Shown here piece after piece: positions 8,687 to 18,123 of a DNA stretch of 64,000 nt. Every line of letters starts with the position of its first letter. Position 1 is the first letter of the stretch. The translations under genes were made by a program, and so were the position numbers. The notes under the pieces are model-generated. The model made no database searches and was not told the origin of the DNA. It worked only from the letters and a program-made list of their open reading frames with translations. The stretch comes from Nitratireductor sp. XY-223 (GTDB lineage Bacteria > Pseudomonadota > Alphaproteobacteria > Rhizobiales > Rhizobiaceae): assembly GCF_004959855.1 (NCBI RefSeq), contig NZ_SPNT01000001.1:1-64000 (forward strand). Reading direction: 5' to 3'.

Positions 8687-10570
8687 TCAGTCGTTGATTT
8701 CCAGATTCAGCTCTTCAAGCAGGGAACGCGCCAGCTTCTCCGCCGAACCTCCTTGCGTCTCCAGCCGGAACTCCGGCCGCTCCGGTGCCTCGTAGGGGCT
8801 GTCGATGCCGGTAAAATTCGGCAGTTCGCCGCGCCTTGCCTTGCGGTAGAGGCCCTTGGGGTCGCGTTCCTCGGCGACTTCCAGCGGCGTGTCGACGAAG
8901 ATCTCGACGAATTCGCCTTCCTCGAACATCTCGCGGGCCATCTGGCGCTCGGCGCGGAACGGGGAGATGAAGGCGGTCATGACGATCAGGCCGGCATCGA
9001 CCATGAGCTTGGCGACCTCGGCGATGCGGCGGATGTTCTCCACCCGGTCGGCGTCGGTGAAGCCGAGATCGCGGTTGAGGCCGAGGCGGACATTGTCGCC
9101 GTCGAGGATATAGGTGCGGAAGCCCTTGGCATGCAGCTTCCGCTCAAGTGCGTTGGCGACCGTCGACTTGCCCGAGCCGGAAAGGCCGGTGAACCACAGG
9201 ACCCGGCCGGGATGACCGTTGAGCCTGGCGCGCGCCTTCTTGTTCACCGTCACCGCCTGGCGGTGCACGTTGTCGGCGCGGCGCAGGGCGAAATCGATCA
9301 TGCCGGCGCCGACCGTCTGGCGGGTCTGTCGGTCGATGAGGACGAATGCGCCCATCGGCGGGCAGTCCGCATAGGTCTCGAAGGCGACCGGCCGGTCGAG
9401 GGCGAGTTTAACGACCGAGATGTCGTTGAGCTCCAGCGAGCGGCCCATCATCTCCTCGAAGGTGTTGATGTTGAACGTGTGGCGGATTTCCGAGATCGTC
9501 GCGTTCACGGTTGCCGTGCCGGTCTTCATCAGATAGGTGCGGCCGTGAAAGCCGCTGTCCTTCGCCATCCAGACGAGCTTCGCCTCGAACTGGTCGGACG
9601 TCTCGCACGGCTCCCTGGCGGCGACAAGGACGTCGCCGCGGGAGATGTCGACGTCCCGGTCAAGCGTCAGCGTGACCGCCTGGTCCGCCTCGGCGGCGCC
9701 GAGTTCCGTGTCGCCGAGGACGATCGAATTGACGGTCGCGGTCTCGCCCGAGGGCAGGATGCGGATCTCGTCGCCTGGCGCCACCTTACCTGCGACAATC
9801 GTTCCGGCGTAGCCGCGGAAATCGAGATTGGGCCGGTTGACCCACTGGACCGGCATGCGGAATCCGTGATCGACAAGCGCCTTTCGCGTGTCCACCGCGC
9901 CGAGGAAACCGAGCAGCGTCGGGCCGTGATACCAGGGCGTGTTGACGGAACGGGCAACGACGTTGTCGCCCGCCAGCGCCGAGACGGGGATTGGCGTTAC
10001 GGTTGCAAAGGCGAAGCGCTCGCAGAGCTCCGTATAGTCGGTGACGATGTCGTCGAAGACCGCCTGGTCGAAATCCACCAGGTCCATCTTGTTGACGGCC
10101 AGGACGATATGGCGGATGCCGAGGATCGAGGCGATGAAGGAGTGGCGGCGGGTCTGCTCGAGAATGCCCTTTCGCGCATCGACCAGGATCACCGCTGCGT
10201 CGGCGGTCGAGGCGCCGGTCACCATGTTGCGGGTGTACTGTTCGTGCCCCGGGGTGTCGGCGACGATGAACTTTCGCTGATCGGTGGCGAAATAGCGGTA
10301 GGCGACGTCGATGGTGATGCCCTGTTCGCGCTCGGCGCTCAGCCCGTCGACCAGCAGCGCGAAGTCGATCTCCTCGCCCTGCGTTCCGATCTTCGACGAG
10401 GTCCTTTCAAGTTCGGACAACTGGTCGTCGAGGATCATCTGGGCCTCGTACAGCATGCGGCCGATCAGCGTCGACTTGCCGTCGTCGACACTGCCGCAGG
10501 TGATAAAGCGCAGGGTCTCGAGACCGGCCTGGTTTTCGAGATATGCTTCGATCTCTTGTCGCGCGGTCAT
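8687..10570 (-). CDS. cysNC: Bifunctional sulfate adenylyltransferase large subunit / APS kinase (CysNC, NodQ type)
   Basis: Fused enzyme making PAPS: the N-terminal GTPase part drives ATP sulfurylase (with CysD) and the C-terminal part phosphorylates APS. GTPase motifs are GSVDDGKST near residues 26-34, DTPGHEQY and NKMDL. The APS kinase P-loop GLSGSGKST lies near residue 462. At 627 aa it matches NodQ/CysNC. The ATG at 10570 overlaps the cysD stop (ATGA), giving coupled translation of the two subunits. A longer open frame extends upstream inside cysD but is only a shadow. In a polysaccharide cluster the product PAPS may serve a sulfotransferase, although none is encoded in this window. Confidence 0.93.
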   Translation of the reverse strand: MTARQEIEAYLENQAGLETLRFITCGSVDDGKSTLIGRMLYEAQMILDDQLSELERTSSKIGTQGEEIDFALLVDGLSAEREQGITIDVAYRYFATDQRKFIVADTPGHEQYTRNMVTGASTADAAVILVDARKGILEQTRRHSFIASILGIRHIVLAVNKMDLVDFDQAVFDDIVTDYTELCERFAFATVTPIPVSALAGDNVVARSVNTPWYHGPTLLGFLGAVDTRKALVDHGFRMPVQWVNRPNLDFRGYAGTIVAGKVAPGDEIRILPSGETATVNSIVLGDTELGAAEADQAVTLTLDRDVDISRGDVLVAAREPCETSDQFEAKLVWMAKDSGFHGRTYLMKTGTATVNATISEIRHTFNINTFEEMMGRSLELNDISVVKLALDRPVAFETYADCPPMGAFVLIDRQTRQTVGAGMIDFALRRADNVHRQAVTVNKKARARLNGHPGRVLWFTGLSGSGKSTVANALERKLHAKGFRTYILDGDNVRLGLNRDLGFTDADRVENIRRIAEVAKLMVDAGLIVMTAFISPFRAERQMAREMFEEGEFVEIFVDTPLEVAEERDPKGLYRKARRGELPNFTGIDSPYEAPERPEFRLETQGGSAEKLARSLLEELNLEIND

Positions 10571-12054
10571 CAGAAGTACCCTTCCTGCTTCTTCTTCTCC
10601 ATGGAGGCGGCCGCGTCGCTGTCGATGGCGCGGCCCTGGCGCTCGCTGTTTCTGGCCCGAAGCAATTCGAGGATGACGGAATCGAGATCGCAGGCGTCCG
10701 ACTCGATGGCGCCGGTCAGCGGGTAGCAACCGAGGGTGCGAAAACGGATCCTGCCGAATTCGACTTCCTCGCCGTCCATCGGCTGCAGCCGGTCGTCGTC
10801 GAGCATGATCAGCATGCCGTCGCGCCGGACGAAGGGACGCATGGCGGCGAAATAGAGCGGGACGATGGGAATCTCCTCGCGGTGGATATAGTGCCACACG
10901 TCACGCTCGGTCCAGTTGGAGATCGGGAAGACGCGGATGCTTTCGCCCTTGCCGATCGCCGTGTTGTAGAGGTTCCAGAGTTCCGGGCGCTGGTTCTTCG
11001 GGTCCCACCGGTGACTGGCGGTGCGGAAGGAGAATATGCGCTCCTTGGCGCGGCTTTTTTCCTCGTCGCGCCGCGCGCCGCCGAAGGCGACATCGAATGC
11101 GTGCTCGTCCAGTGCCTGCTTGAGACCTTGCGTCTTCATGATGTCGGTGTGCACGGAACTGCCGTGGTCGATCGGATTGATGTTCCTTTCCACCCCTTCC
11201 GGGTTTGTGTGGGTGATCAGCTTCATGCCGGCCTCGGCGGCCATGCGATCGCGGAACTGGTACATTTCCCGGAACTTCCAGCCGGTGTCGACATGCAGAA
11301 GCGGAAACGGGGGAGGCGAGGGATAAAAGGCCTTCTTCGCCAGATGCAGCATGACCGACGAATCCTTGCCGACCGAATAAAGCATGACCGGGTTTTCGGC
11401 AGTCGCGGCGACCTCGCGCAAGATGTGGATACTCTCGGCTTCCAGGCGATCGAGGTGAGACAGGGTCGCCGGACGGGGCGCGGTGCCGCGGCCGCTTCCG
11501 GCGGCGGGGCCGGCACAGGAGGGGGCATAGACAGCGAGCGCGGACTGCAGATTTCCGGCGATCCTGCAATCCGGGTCGGCAAGTTCCCGCAAGCGCCCGC
11601 AAAGCGCGGCATGCGGCCACAGCAGCGTCTTGTCGGCGGCGTCGCCGCACAGCGCGGCAAGCGCTTCGACCAGTTCTTCGTCCTCCGGGTCAGGGCGGCT
11701 CAGAAAGACCCAGCGCCGCGCCTGCCGTCCGTCATTGGCCGCCAGCAGCGGGCGGCCTGAGGGTGTCCGGTGTACCTGCACGAACAGGGACACAGCGCGT
11801 TCGGAACGCGCCCTCTGCAAAAGGGCCTCGGCCGCGTATTTGCGCACCGGGATTTCGTTTTCATCGACAATATCGACAAGCGAAAGCGCCGGCGGAAGCA
11901 AGCCTTTTGACGCGACACTGCGTTCGACGGTCCGTTTCGAGGTTGCCGGCCCTTCCTCCTCGAGCAGCGCATGCAGCAGTTCAATCGTCCAAGGCTCGCG
12001 CCGACCCGCCGGACCAAGGCGGTTCTTCAATGCCTCATCGGGAAACGCTTCCAT
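10570..12054 (-). CDS. cysD: Sulfate adenylyltransferase small subunit CysD with a ~198-aa N-terminal extension
   Basis: The catalytic CysD part begins near 11460 ([16 protein letters not shown]) and runs about 296 residues with the PP-loop [18 protein letters not shown] and the [20 protein letters not shown] region, ending in the usual EKKKQEGYF tail. It catalyses APS formation with CysN. In front of it the frame stays open for about 198 residues back to an ATG at 12054 that has a good ribosome site (GGAG seven bases upstream). The extension includes acidic and helical stretches ([13 protein letters not shown]) and matches no domain I recognise. No ATG is visible at the normal CysD start, so a real fusion is likely, though an internal non-ATG start cannot be excluded. 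Confidence 0.88.
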   Translation of the reverse strand: MEAFPDEALKNRLGPAGRREPWTIELLHALLEEEGPATSKRTVERSVASKGLLPPALSLVDIVDENEIPVRKYAAEALLQRARSERAVSLFVQVHRTPSGRPLLAANDGRQARRWVFLSRPDPEDEELVEALAALCGDAADKTLLWPHAALCGRLRELADPDCRIAGNLQSALAVYAPSCAGPAAGSGRGTAPRPATLSHLDRLEAESIHILREVAATAENPVMLYSVGKDSSVMLHLAKKAFYPSPPPFPLLHVDTGWKFREMYQFRDRMAAEAGMKLITHTNPEGVERNINPIDHGSSVHTDIMKTQGLKQALDEHAFDVAFGGARRDEEKSRAKERIFSFRTASHRWDPKNQRPELWNLYNTAIGKGESIRVFPISNWTERDVWHYIHREEIPIVPLYFAAMRPFVRRDGMLIMLDDDRLQPMDGEEVEFGRIRFRTLGCYPLTGAIESDACDLDSVILELLRARNSERQGRAIDSDAAASMEKKKQEGYF

Positions 12055-12074
12055 GGCAATCTCCGTCGCAATAT

Positions 12075-12156
12075 GCAAAATATGTCTTATTGATACGAAG
12101 CACGAAATGAATTTGATGTAAATAGGGGAATTTATTTCGCTTCGAATGCATTTTGC
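12075..12156. promoter_or_regulatory. Nested inverted repeat in the cysD-gmd divergent promoter region
   Basis: The AT-rich stretch between the divergent cysD and gmd genes contains nested dyads. The outer pair is GCAAAAT (12075-12081) and ATTTTGC (12150-12156). The inner imperfect pair is 12096-12113 (CGAAGcaCGAAATgAATT) and 12129-12144 (AATTtATTTCGCTTCG). The arrangement suggests an operator or promoter control site for one or both operons; no regulator gene is adjacent. Confidence 0.45.
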
Positions 12157-12289
12157 GACAATCCCGGATTCTTGCCATTGCCGCCGGCGGCGCGCCTCAC
12201 GAAACAAGGATTGGGCTTTCAATTGGCGATGCGGATTGCTAGGAACGGCGGCGGTCGGAACAGGCCAGACAAACGACAGGAACCGGACA

Positions 12290-13375
12290 TTGAGCAAAGT
12301 TGCGTTAATTACAGGAATCACCGGGCAGGACGGCGCCTATCTTGCGGAATTCCTTCTGGGCAAGGGCTACACCGTCCACGGAATCAAACGCCGGTCCTCA
12401 CTGTTCAATACCGACCGGATCGATCATCTCTACCAGGACCCGCATGTGGAAAACCCGAGGCTGATCCTGCACTATGGCGATCTTACGGATTCGTCGAGTC
12501 TGGTGCGGACGATCCAGCAGGTGCAGCCCGACGAGATCTACAATCTGGCCGCCCAGTCGCATGTCGCCGTTTCTTTCGAGGAGCCGGAATACACGGCCAA
12601 TTCGGACGCGCTCGGCGCGCTGCGGCTGCTGGAGGCGATCCGTATTCTCGGGCTGGAGAAAAAGACGCGGTTTTACCAGGCCTCGACGTCCGAACTCTAC
12701 GGCCTTGTCCAACAGGTGCCGCAGACCGAGACGACGCCGTTCTATCCGCGCTCGCCCTATGCGGTCGCCAAGCTCTACGCCTACTGGATCACGATCAACT
12801 ACCGGGAGGCCTACGGCATGTATGCCTGCAACGGCATCCTCTTCAACCACGAGAGTCCGCTGCGCGGCGAGACATTCGTCACCCGGAAGATTACCCGCGC
12901 CCTGTCGCGCATCAAGCTCGGCCTCCAGGACTGTCTTTATCTCGGAAATCTCGATGCCAAGCGCGACTGGGGCCACGCCAGGGATTATGTGGAAATGATG
13001 TGGCTGATGCTGCAACAGGAACAGCCCGAGGATTTTGTCATAGCGACCGGCGTGCAATACAGCGTGCGGGATTTTGTGAATGCGGCGGCCAAGGAGGCCG
13101 GCATCGCCATTAGCTGGCAAGGCGAGGGCGTCGAGGAAAAAGGCATTGACGACAACGGCAAATGCATCGTTTCGGTAGACCCGCGCTATTTCCGGCCGGC
13201 GGAGGTGGAGACTTTGCTCGGCGATTCGGCAAAGGCGCGGGAAAAGCTCGGCTGGACGCCGACGACGCGCTTTGAAGACCTTGTCGCGGAAATGATGCGT
13301 GAGGACCTGCAGTCGGCGGCGCGCGACGAGCTGGTCAAAAGCCACGGATTTTCCGCCTATAATTATCACGAGTAG
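12290..13375 (+). CDS. gmd: GDP-mannose 4,6-dehydratase
   Basis: Extended short-chain dehydrogenase converting GDP-D-mannose to GDP-4-keto-6-deoxy-D-mannose, the first committed step to GDP-L-fucose. The NADP-binding [11 protein letters not shown] motif is at the N-terminus, the catalytic Thr/Ser region is STSELYG, and the YxxxK pair is in SPYAVAK; the NHESPLRG substrate motif is also present (canonical NHESPRRG). I chose TTG at 12290 because the conserved N-terminus begins there and AGGA lies upstream; the frame is open further upstream but that part is arginine-rich and unlike the family. At 361 aa it has normal length. fcl follows after 5 bp. Confidence 0.93.
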   Translation: MSKVALITGITGQDGAYLAEFLLGKGYTVHGIKRRSSLFNTDRIDHLYQDPHVENPRLILHYGDLTDSSSLVRTIQQVQPDEIYNLAAQSHVAVSFEEPEYTANSDALGALRLLEAIRILGLEKKTRFYQASTSELYGLVQQVPQTETTPFYPRSPYAVAKLYAYWITINYREAYGMYACNGILFNHESPLRGETFVTRKITRALSRIKLGLQDCLYLGNLDAKRDWGHARDYVEMMWLMLQQEQPEDFVIATGVQYSVRDFVNAAAKEAGIAISWQGEGVEEKGIDDNGKCIVSVDPRYFRPAEVETLLGDSAKAREKLGWTPTTRFEDLVAEMMREDLQSAARDELVKSHGFSAYNYHE

Positions 13376-13380
13376 GACGC

Positions 13381-14313
13381 ATGGACAGGAATGCGAAGAT
13401 CTTCGTCGCCGGCCACCGCGGAATGGTGGGCTCGGCTATCGTGCGGCGCTTGGAATCGGCCGGATACGACAATGTGCTTGTGCGTGACCGGTCGGAACTC
13501 GATCTCGCCGATCAGGCGGCTGTCTTTGCATTCTTGAAGTCCGAACGACCGGACTACATCTTCCTTGCCGCGGCAAAGGTCGGCGGCATCCAGGCAAACA
13601 ACACCGCCCGCGGCGATTTCATCTACCAGAACCTGATCATCGAGGCGAACGTCATACACGGCGCCCACAGGGCCGGGGTCGACCGGCTGCTTTTCCTCGG
13701 ATCGAGCTGTATCTATCCGCGTGACTGCCCGCAGCCGATCAAGGAGGAATACCTGCTGACCGGCCCGCTGGAAGAAACCAACGAGCCCTACGCCATCGCC
13801 AAAATCGCCGGGATAAAGCTCTGCGAAAGCTACAACGCGCAATACGGCACTGGCTATGTCAGCGTGATGCCGACCAATCTCTACGGGGCGAACGACAATT
13901 ACGATCTCGCGAGCAGCCACGTGCTGCCCGCGCTTATCCGCAAGGCGCACGAGGCCAAGGAGCGTGGCGAGCGGGAGCTCGTCGTCTGGGGTTCGGGCGC
14001 GCCGATGCGCGAGTTTCTCTACGTCGACGACATGGCTGATGCGTGCGTTTTCGTCATGGAATCCGGCATGCGCGCCGGCATATTCAATGTCGGGACGGGA
14101 AGGGACATCACCATCCGGGAACTTGCGGAAACCGTCATGGATGTCGTGGGTTTTGCGGGAACCATCGTTTTCGACCGGTCCAAGCCGGACGGAACGCCGC
14201 GCAAGCTGCTTGATGTCGACCGCCTGAAGGAAAACGGCTGGACCGCGCGAACGGGCCTCAAAGAGGGTATTGCGTTGGCCTATGCCGACTACCTGGACCG
14301 GTTCGGCGGCTGA
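13381..14313 (+). CDS. fcl: GDP-L-fucose synthase (epimerase/reductase)
   Basis: Bifunctional 3,5-epimerase and 4-reductase that finishes GDP-L-fucose from the Gmd product. The N-terminal Rossmann motif is [11 protein letters not shown], the catalytic Ser region is LGSSCIYP, and the YxxxK pair is in EPYAIAK. Length (310 aa) is standard. The gene starts 5 bp after gmd, and its stop lies 6 bp from the convergent manC stop, leaving no room for a classical intrinsic terminator between them. Confidence 0.94.
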   Translation: MDRNAKIFVAGHRGMVGSAIVRRLESAGYDNVLVRDRSELDLADQAAVFAFLKSERPDYIFLAAAKVGGIQANNTARGDFIYQNLIIEANVIHGAHRAGVDRLLFLGSSCIYPRDCPQPIKEEYLLTGPLEETNEPYAIAKIAGIKLCESYNAQYGTGYVSVMPTNLYGANDNYDLASSHVLPALIRKAHEAKERGERELVVWGSGAPMREFLYVDDMADACVFVMESGMRAGIFNVGTGRDITIRELAETVMDVVGFAGTIVFDRSKPDGTPRKLLDVDRLKENGWTARTGLKEGIALAYADYLDRFGG

Positions 14314-14318
14314 GCCGC

Positions 14319-15734
14319 CTACGAACGTCCGTAGATGTCCTCGTAGCGCACGATATCGTCCTCACCGAGATAGGATCCCGTCTGCACCTCGATCAAAGTC
14401 ATCGGCTCCTCTCCACGATTTTCCATGCGATGAACGTTGCCGCACGCGATGTAGGTCGATTCATTCGGATTGAGCACCAACTGCTCCTCGCCATTGACCA
14501 CATGGGCAACGCCCTGAACCACCGTCCAGTGCTCGGAACGGTGCTTGTGGGATTGCAGGCTCAGGCAGCCACCCGGCTTTACCTCGATGCGCTTGACCTT
14601 GTATCCGGCACCCTCATCCAAAATCGTATAGGAGCCCCATGGGCGATACCCCGTCGGAAAACTCGCATGGGACTCGTGGCCTTTGTCTTTCAGCATCTCG
14701 AACAGGGCCTTGACGTCTTGCGACCTGGCCTTGTTGACGACAAGCGTGGCATCCCGGGTGTCGACCACGGCCAGATCCTCGACGCCAACGAGGCTGACCA
14801 GCCTGCCTTGCGCGCTGACGAAACAGTTCCGCGAGCCGACAAGCGCCGCGTCGCCGATTGTCGTGTTGCCCTCGTTGTCGGGCGTGTAGCTTTCGGAAAG
14901 CGATGACCAGTTGCCGACATCGCTCCAGCCGATATTCGCCCTGACCACCGACAGGTTCGCGATCTTTTCCATCACAGCATAATCGATGGAAATCTTGGGC
15001 GCGCCGGCAAACGCCGCCGCATCGAGGACCGTTTCCGTGGTATGCGGCGCTATCTCCTGTCGCGCGCCCTTTTCCACCGCCGTCCTGGCCGCCTGCAGGA
15101 CTTTTGGACAGTGCGCCTCCATGGCGTCGAGCATGGCGCCGGCCGGGAAGCAGAACATGCCCGAGTTCCAGAGGAAATTGCCGGCTTCCAGATAGTTTTT
15201 CGCTGTTTCGGCGTCGGGCTTTTCCACGAACCGGACAACGTTGTCTCCTTCGACCTCCAAATAACCGTATCCGGTTTCGGGCCTGTCCGGCTCGATGCCG
15301 AAGGTGACGACCCGGCCCCGCCCGGCGAACGCCTCGGCTGCGGCGACCGCCTTGTTGAACCCGGCCGTGTCGCGGATAAGGTGATCGGCGGCCAGGAAGA
15401 GGATAACCGCCTTGCGGCCGAAATTCTTCGCTACATAGACCGTGGCCGCCGCCGTCGCGGCAGCGGTATCGCGGCCCATGGGCTCAAGCAGAAGGTGATC
15501 GGTCACACCGGGCGCGGCATATTTTTCGTATTCCGCGACGGTCTTGAACGAAGAGTCGTGCGCCGTGATGGTCACAATGTCGGTGATGCCGTCCAGCGAT
15601 GCCGCCCTGATATAGGTGTTGAGCAACAGGCTTTTGCCGTTTTCGACGGGTAAAAACGGCTTGGGATGGGATTGGCGCGAGGCGGGCCAAAGGCGGGATC
15701 CGACACCGCCGCTGACAATCACAGGTATGATCAT
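14319..15734 (-). CDS. manC: Mannose-1-phosphate guanylyltransferase / mannose-6-phosphate isomerase
   Basis: Bifunctional type II PMI-GMP of 471 aa that supplies GDP-mannose to gmd. The N-terminal nucleotidyltransferase motif is GGVGSRLWPASR (a variant of GGSGTRLWP) with the downstream KPFL. The C-terminal cupin isomerase domain contains RPWGSY, the QSHKHRSEHW metal site and the TYIACGNVHR segment. It is convergent with gmd-fcl and is preceded by the capD-like gene in the same direction with a 73-bp gap. Together gmd, fcl and manC form a complete route from mannose or fructose-6-phosphate (given a phosphomannomutase) to GDP-fucose. Confidence 0.94.
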   Translation of the reverse strand: MIIPVIVSGGVGSRLWPASRQSHPKPFLPVENGKSLLLNTYIRAASLDGITDIVTITAHDSSFKTVAEYEKYAAPGVTDHLLLEPMGRDTAAATAAATVYVAKNFGRKAVILFLAADHLIRDTAGFNKAVAAAEAFAGRGRVVTFGIEPDRPETGYGYLEVEGDNVVRFVEKPDAETAKNYLEAGNFLWNSGMFCFPAGAMLDAMEAHCPKVLQAARTAVEKGARQEIAPHTTETVLDAAAFAGAPKISIDYAVMEKIANLSVVRANIGWSDVGNWSSLSESYTPDNEGNTTIGDAALVGSRNCFVSAQGRLVSLVGVEDLAVVDTRDATLVVNKARSQDVKALFEMLKDKGHESHASFPTGYRPWGSYTILDEGAGYKVKRIEVKPGGCLSLQSHKHRSEHWTVVQGVAHVVNGEEQLVLNPNESTYIACGNVHRMENRGEEPMTLIEVQTGSYLGEDDIVRYEDIYGRS

Positions 15735-15807
15735 GGTGTTCCCAGACTAGAGCAAAGTATGCAATCCACCGCTTGCGGACGGAAGCAGCAACAGCGAGGC
15801 GCCTGCT

Positions 15808-17817
15808 TCAGTGCCCTTTTTGGCGGAAAGCCCTTTGTTCTTCAAGACTGAGAACCTCGGCGGTCTGCCCGCCCCGATAGGTGATCTCCTCGACGTCCGA
15901 GGTGTAGCCCTCGACGGCGCCCTGGATGGTCAACCGCAGCCGGTTCGGGTCTTCGCTTTCGATGTCGCGTTCAAGGCGGCGCAGCAGATCCGCGATCGCC
16001 GGACCTTCCGCGTCGCTCTTTTCCTCGGCGCGCAGGATTTTCGGGTGGACGGTGCCGACCACCCGGTCGGTGATCAAGAGTTCCTCGTACAGTTTTTCAC
16101 CGGGCCTCAGCCCGATTATCTCGATCGGAATGTCGCCGTCCGGGTTGTCGTCGTCGCGAACCGATTTTCCGCTCAACTGGATCATCAGCCGTGCCAGATC
16201 CTTGATCCGCACCGGCTCACCCATGTCCAGCACGAAGACCTCGCCGCCCTCGGCCAGCGATCCGGCCTGGACGACGAGCTGCGCCGCTTCCTGGGGCGTC
16301 ATGAAATAGCGGGTAACCTCCTCATGGGTGACGGTGACGGGTCCGCCGTTGTGGATCTGTTCGGTAAAGAGATTGATCACCGAACCCGATGAGCCGAGAA
16401 CATTGCCGAAGCGCACGATCGCGAAAACCGTGCCATCGGTGGTTGCCTGGATATTCTGCACCACCTGCTCGGCGATACGCTTCGATGCGCCCATTATGTT
16501 GGAGGGCCTGACGGCCTTGTCCGTCGAAATCAGGATAAACCGCTCAACGCCGCTGCTGACGGCCTCCTGTGCGATCGTGAATGTGCCGAATATGTTGTTC
16601 ATGATGCCTTGGGACGGATTGGCTTCCACGATCGGCACATGTTTGTAGGCGGCGGCGTGATAGACGATGTCGACACCATGGCGAAGAAGAAGCGTGCGTA
16701 CCCGCCGGCGGTCCCGCACGTCACCGAGCGCATAAACGATCTCGATTTCGCTGTCGTCGGGCAAGTGCTTGTTGAGCCGCTTCTCTATGTTGTAGAGAGA
16801 GAGCTCGCTGATCTCCAGCAGGATCAGCTTCCTGGGCCTTGCCTTCAAAATCTGCCTGCACAGTTCCGATCCGATGGATCCGCCGGCTCCGGTCACCAGG
16901 ATGTTCTTGTCCTGGATCGCCTCGTCGAAAAGCCGTGATATCGGGCTGACCGCCGATCGGCCGAGCAGATCGTCAATGCGAATTTCCTTGAGCTGCTGGA
17001 CATCCGCCTTGCCGCGAAGAATGTCGCTCAATGGAGGAATTGTCTGAAGTTCCAGCTTGTAGGGCGCCAGGCGGGCGACAATGCCGCGCCTTTGCGTGGG
17101 GGTCGCATTGGCCATGGCAAACAGCACGCGGGTCACATTGAAGCGCTGCTGCAGCTTAGCCACCCTGTCAGGCGCATAGACACGGCATCCGCGTATCATT
17201 GTTCCCTTGAGCAAAGGATCGTCGTCGAGGAAGCCGACGACACGCTGTTGGTGGCCGCTTTGTATCGCCGCGGCAAGCTGGGTGCCGGCCGAACCTGCGC
17301 CGTAGATGAGGACATTTTCGCGAATGCTCAGGCCGGTGTTGACGTGCTGGTAGTAGGCCCGCGCGATAACCCGCGTCAGCCCCACCGAAAAAAACACGAG
17401 GATCGCGAAAATCGGAGGCACGGCTCTCGGGATATCGAAGCCGCTGTCCATGTGCGAGGCCGCTGCGACGAACAGCATCAGCGTAACCGCGCCGCCGGCG
17501 ACGATGGCAATCATGCGGCTTTCCATCGCCCTGATCAAAACGCTGTAGAGGCCGAGAATCTGATAGGCGACAATTCCGACGATCGGCAGGGCAACCAGCA
17601 GCCAGGTCAGATTGCTTCGATCCGGAAAATCCAGTTCGCCGAAACGGAATGCCATCGCGGCCACCATGCACATGACAATCGCGATGCCGTCGATTGCCAT
17701 GAAAATCGCGCGCTTCTGGTGCCGTCCCATTTCAAGGAAGGTCTGATGGATCGACCGCATCAGTCCTGACGCGAATCCAGCCGGCAATACCCCCCGCCGA
17801 TCATCATCTATCTGCAT
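15808..17817 (-). CDS. Membrane nucleotide-sugar 4,6-dehydratase (CapD/WbpM/FlaA1 family)
   Basis: Inner-membrane UDP-sugar dehydratase of about 669 aa. Four hydrophobic segments occupy roughly residues 35-160, a CoA-binding-like domain with YGAGSAG follows, and the catalytic extended SDR domain starts with TGAGGSIGSE near residue 310. The catalytic stretch STDKAVRPSNIMGASKR has the family's Met-x-x-x-Lys in place of Tyr-x-x-x-Lys, as expected for long WbpM-like 4,6-dehydratases. I prefer ATG 17817 (GAGG eight bases upstream) to ATG 17844. The likely product is a 4-keto-6-deoxy-N-acetylhexosamine nucleotide for glycan synthesis. Confidence 0.9.
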   Translation of the reverse strand: MQIDDDRRGVLPAGFASGLMRSIHQTFLEMGRHQKRAIFMAIDGIAIVMCMVAAMAFRFGELDFPDRSNLTWLLVALPIVGIVAYQILGLYSVLIRAMESRMIAIVAGGAVTLMLFVAAASHMDSGFDIPRAVPPIFAILVFFSVGLTRVIARAYYQHVNTGLSIRENVLIYGAGSAGTQLAAAIQSGHQQRVVGFLDDDPLLKGTMIRGCRVYAPDRVAKLQQRFNVTRVLFAMANATPTQRRGIVARLAPYKLELQTIPPLSDILRGKADVQQLKEIRIDDLLGRSAVSPISRLFDEAIQDKNILVTGAGGSIGSELCRQILKARPRKLILLEISELSLYNIEKRLNKHLPDDSEIEIVYALGDVRDRRRVRTLLLRHGVDIVYHAAAYKHVPIVEANPSQGIMNNIFGTFTIAQEAVSSGVERFILISTDKAVRPSNIMGASKRIAEQVVQNIQATTDGTVFAIVRFGNVLGSSGSVINLFTEQIHNGGPVTVTHEEVTRYFMTPQEAAQLVVQAGSLAEGGEVFVLDMGEPVRIKDLARLMIQLSGKSVRDDDNPDGDIPIEIIGLRPGEKLYEELLITDRVVGTVHPKILRAEEKSDAEGPAIADLLRRLERDIESEDPNRLRLTIQGAVEGYTSDVEEITYRGGQTAEVLSLEEQRAFRQKGH

Positions 17818-18123
17818 GTCCCGCCTCTGCGACCGCCCCCGCAAATCATCAATCGTACAATCTCACGCCAGTCCGGTTTTGGCCAATGCAAATTAGCACA
17901 GATCAAAACAAAATAATCATATGTTTACGTTTGCCGGCTCACCGTAATGGTTGCAGTGGTGAGCGGCCTGCATACAACGGTTGAACAATGCCGGGCGCAA
18001 ATTGTCAATTCGCAAATTGTTACACCGGGTTGGCGGATGTTGTTGGCCGAGCGGATCATGTGACCCCCCACGAAACTCGAAACCACGGACGGGAAGATGC
18101 GCGGTCTCGGGCCTGGTGGTTGG
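17818..18123. other. Intergenic region upstream of the capD-like gene
   Basis: About 306 bases with no coding potential that I recognise. It should contain the minus-strand promoter of the capD-like gene in the AT-rich part at 17895-17930. A direct repeat CGCAAATTGT occurs at 17996-18005 and 18011-18020, spaced by 15 bases, of unknown role. Confidence 0.4.

Noticed and set aside
10571-10897. Longer cysN start upstream of 10570
   Set aside because: The extra segment is arginine- and proline-rich shadow of cysD; the ATGA overlap and the normal NodQ N-terminus support 10570.
8753-11760. Long plus-strand open frames opposite cysNC and cysD
   Set aside because: Composition shadows of well-supported genes; no start signals and no recognisable domains.
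12146-12289. Longer gmd start at 12146
   Set aside because: The added 48 residues are unlike GDP-mannose dehydratases and cross the regulatory dyad; TTG 12290 fits the family N-terminus.
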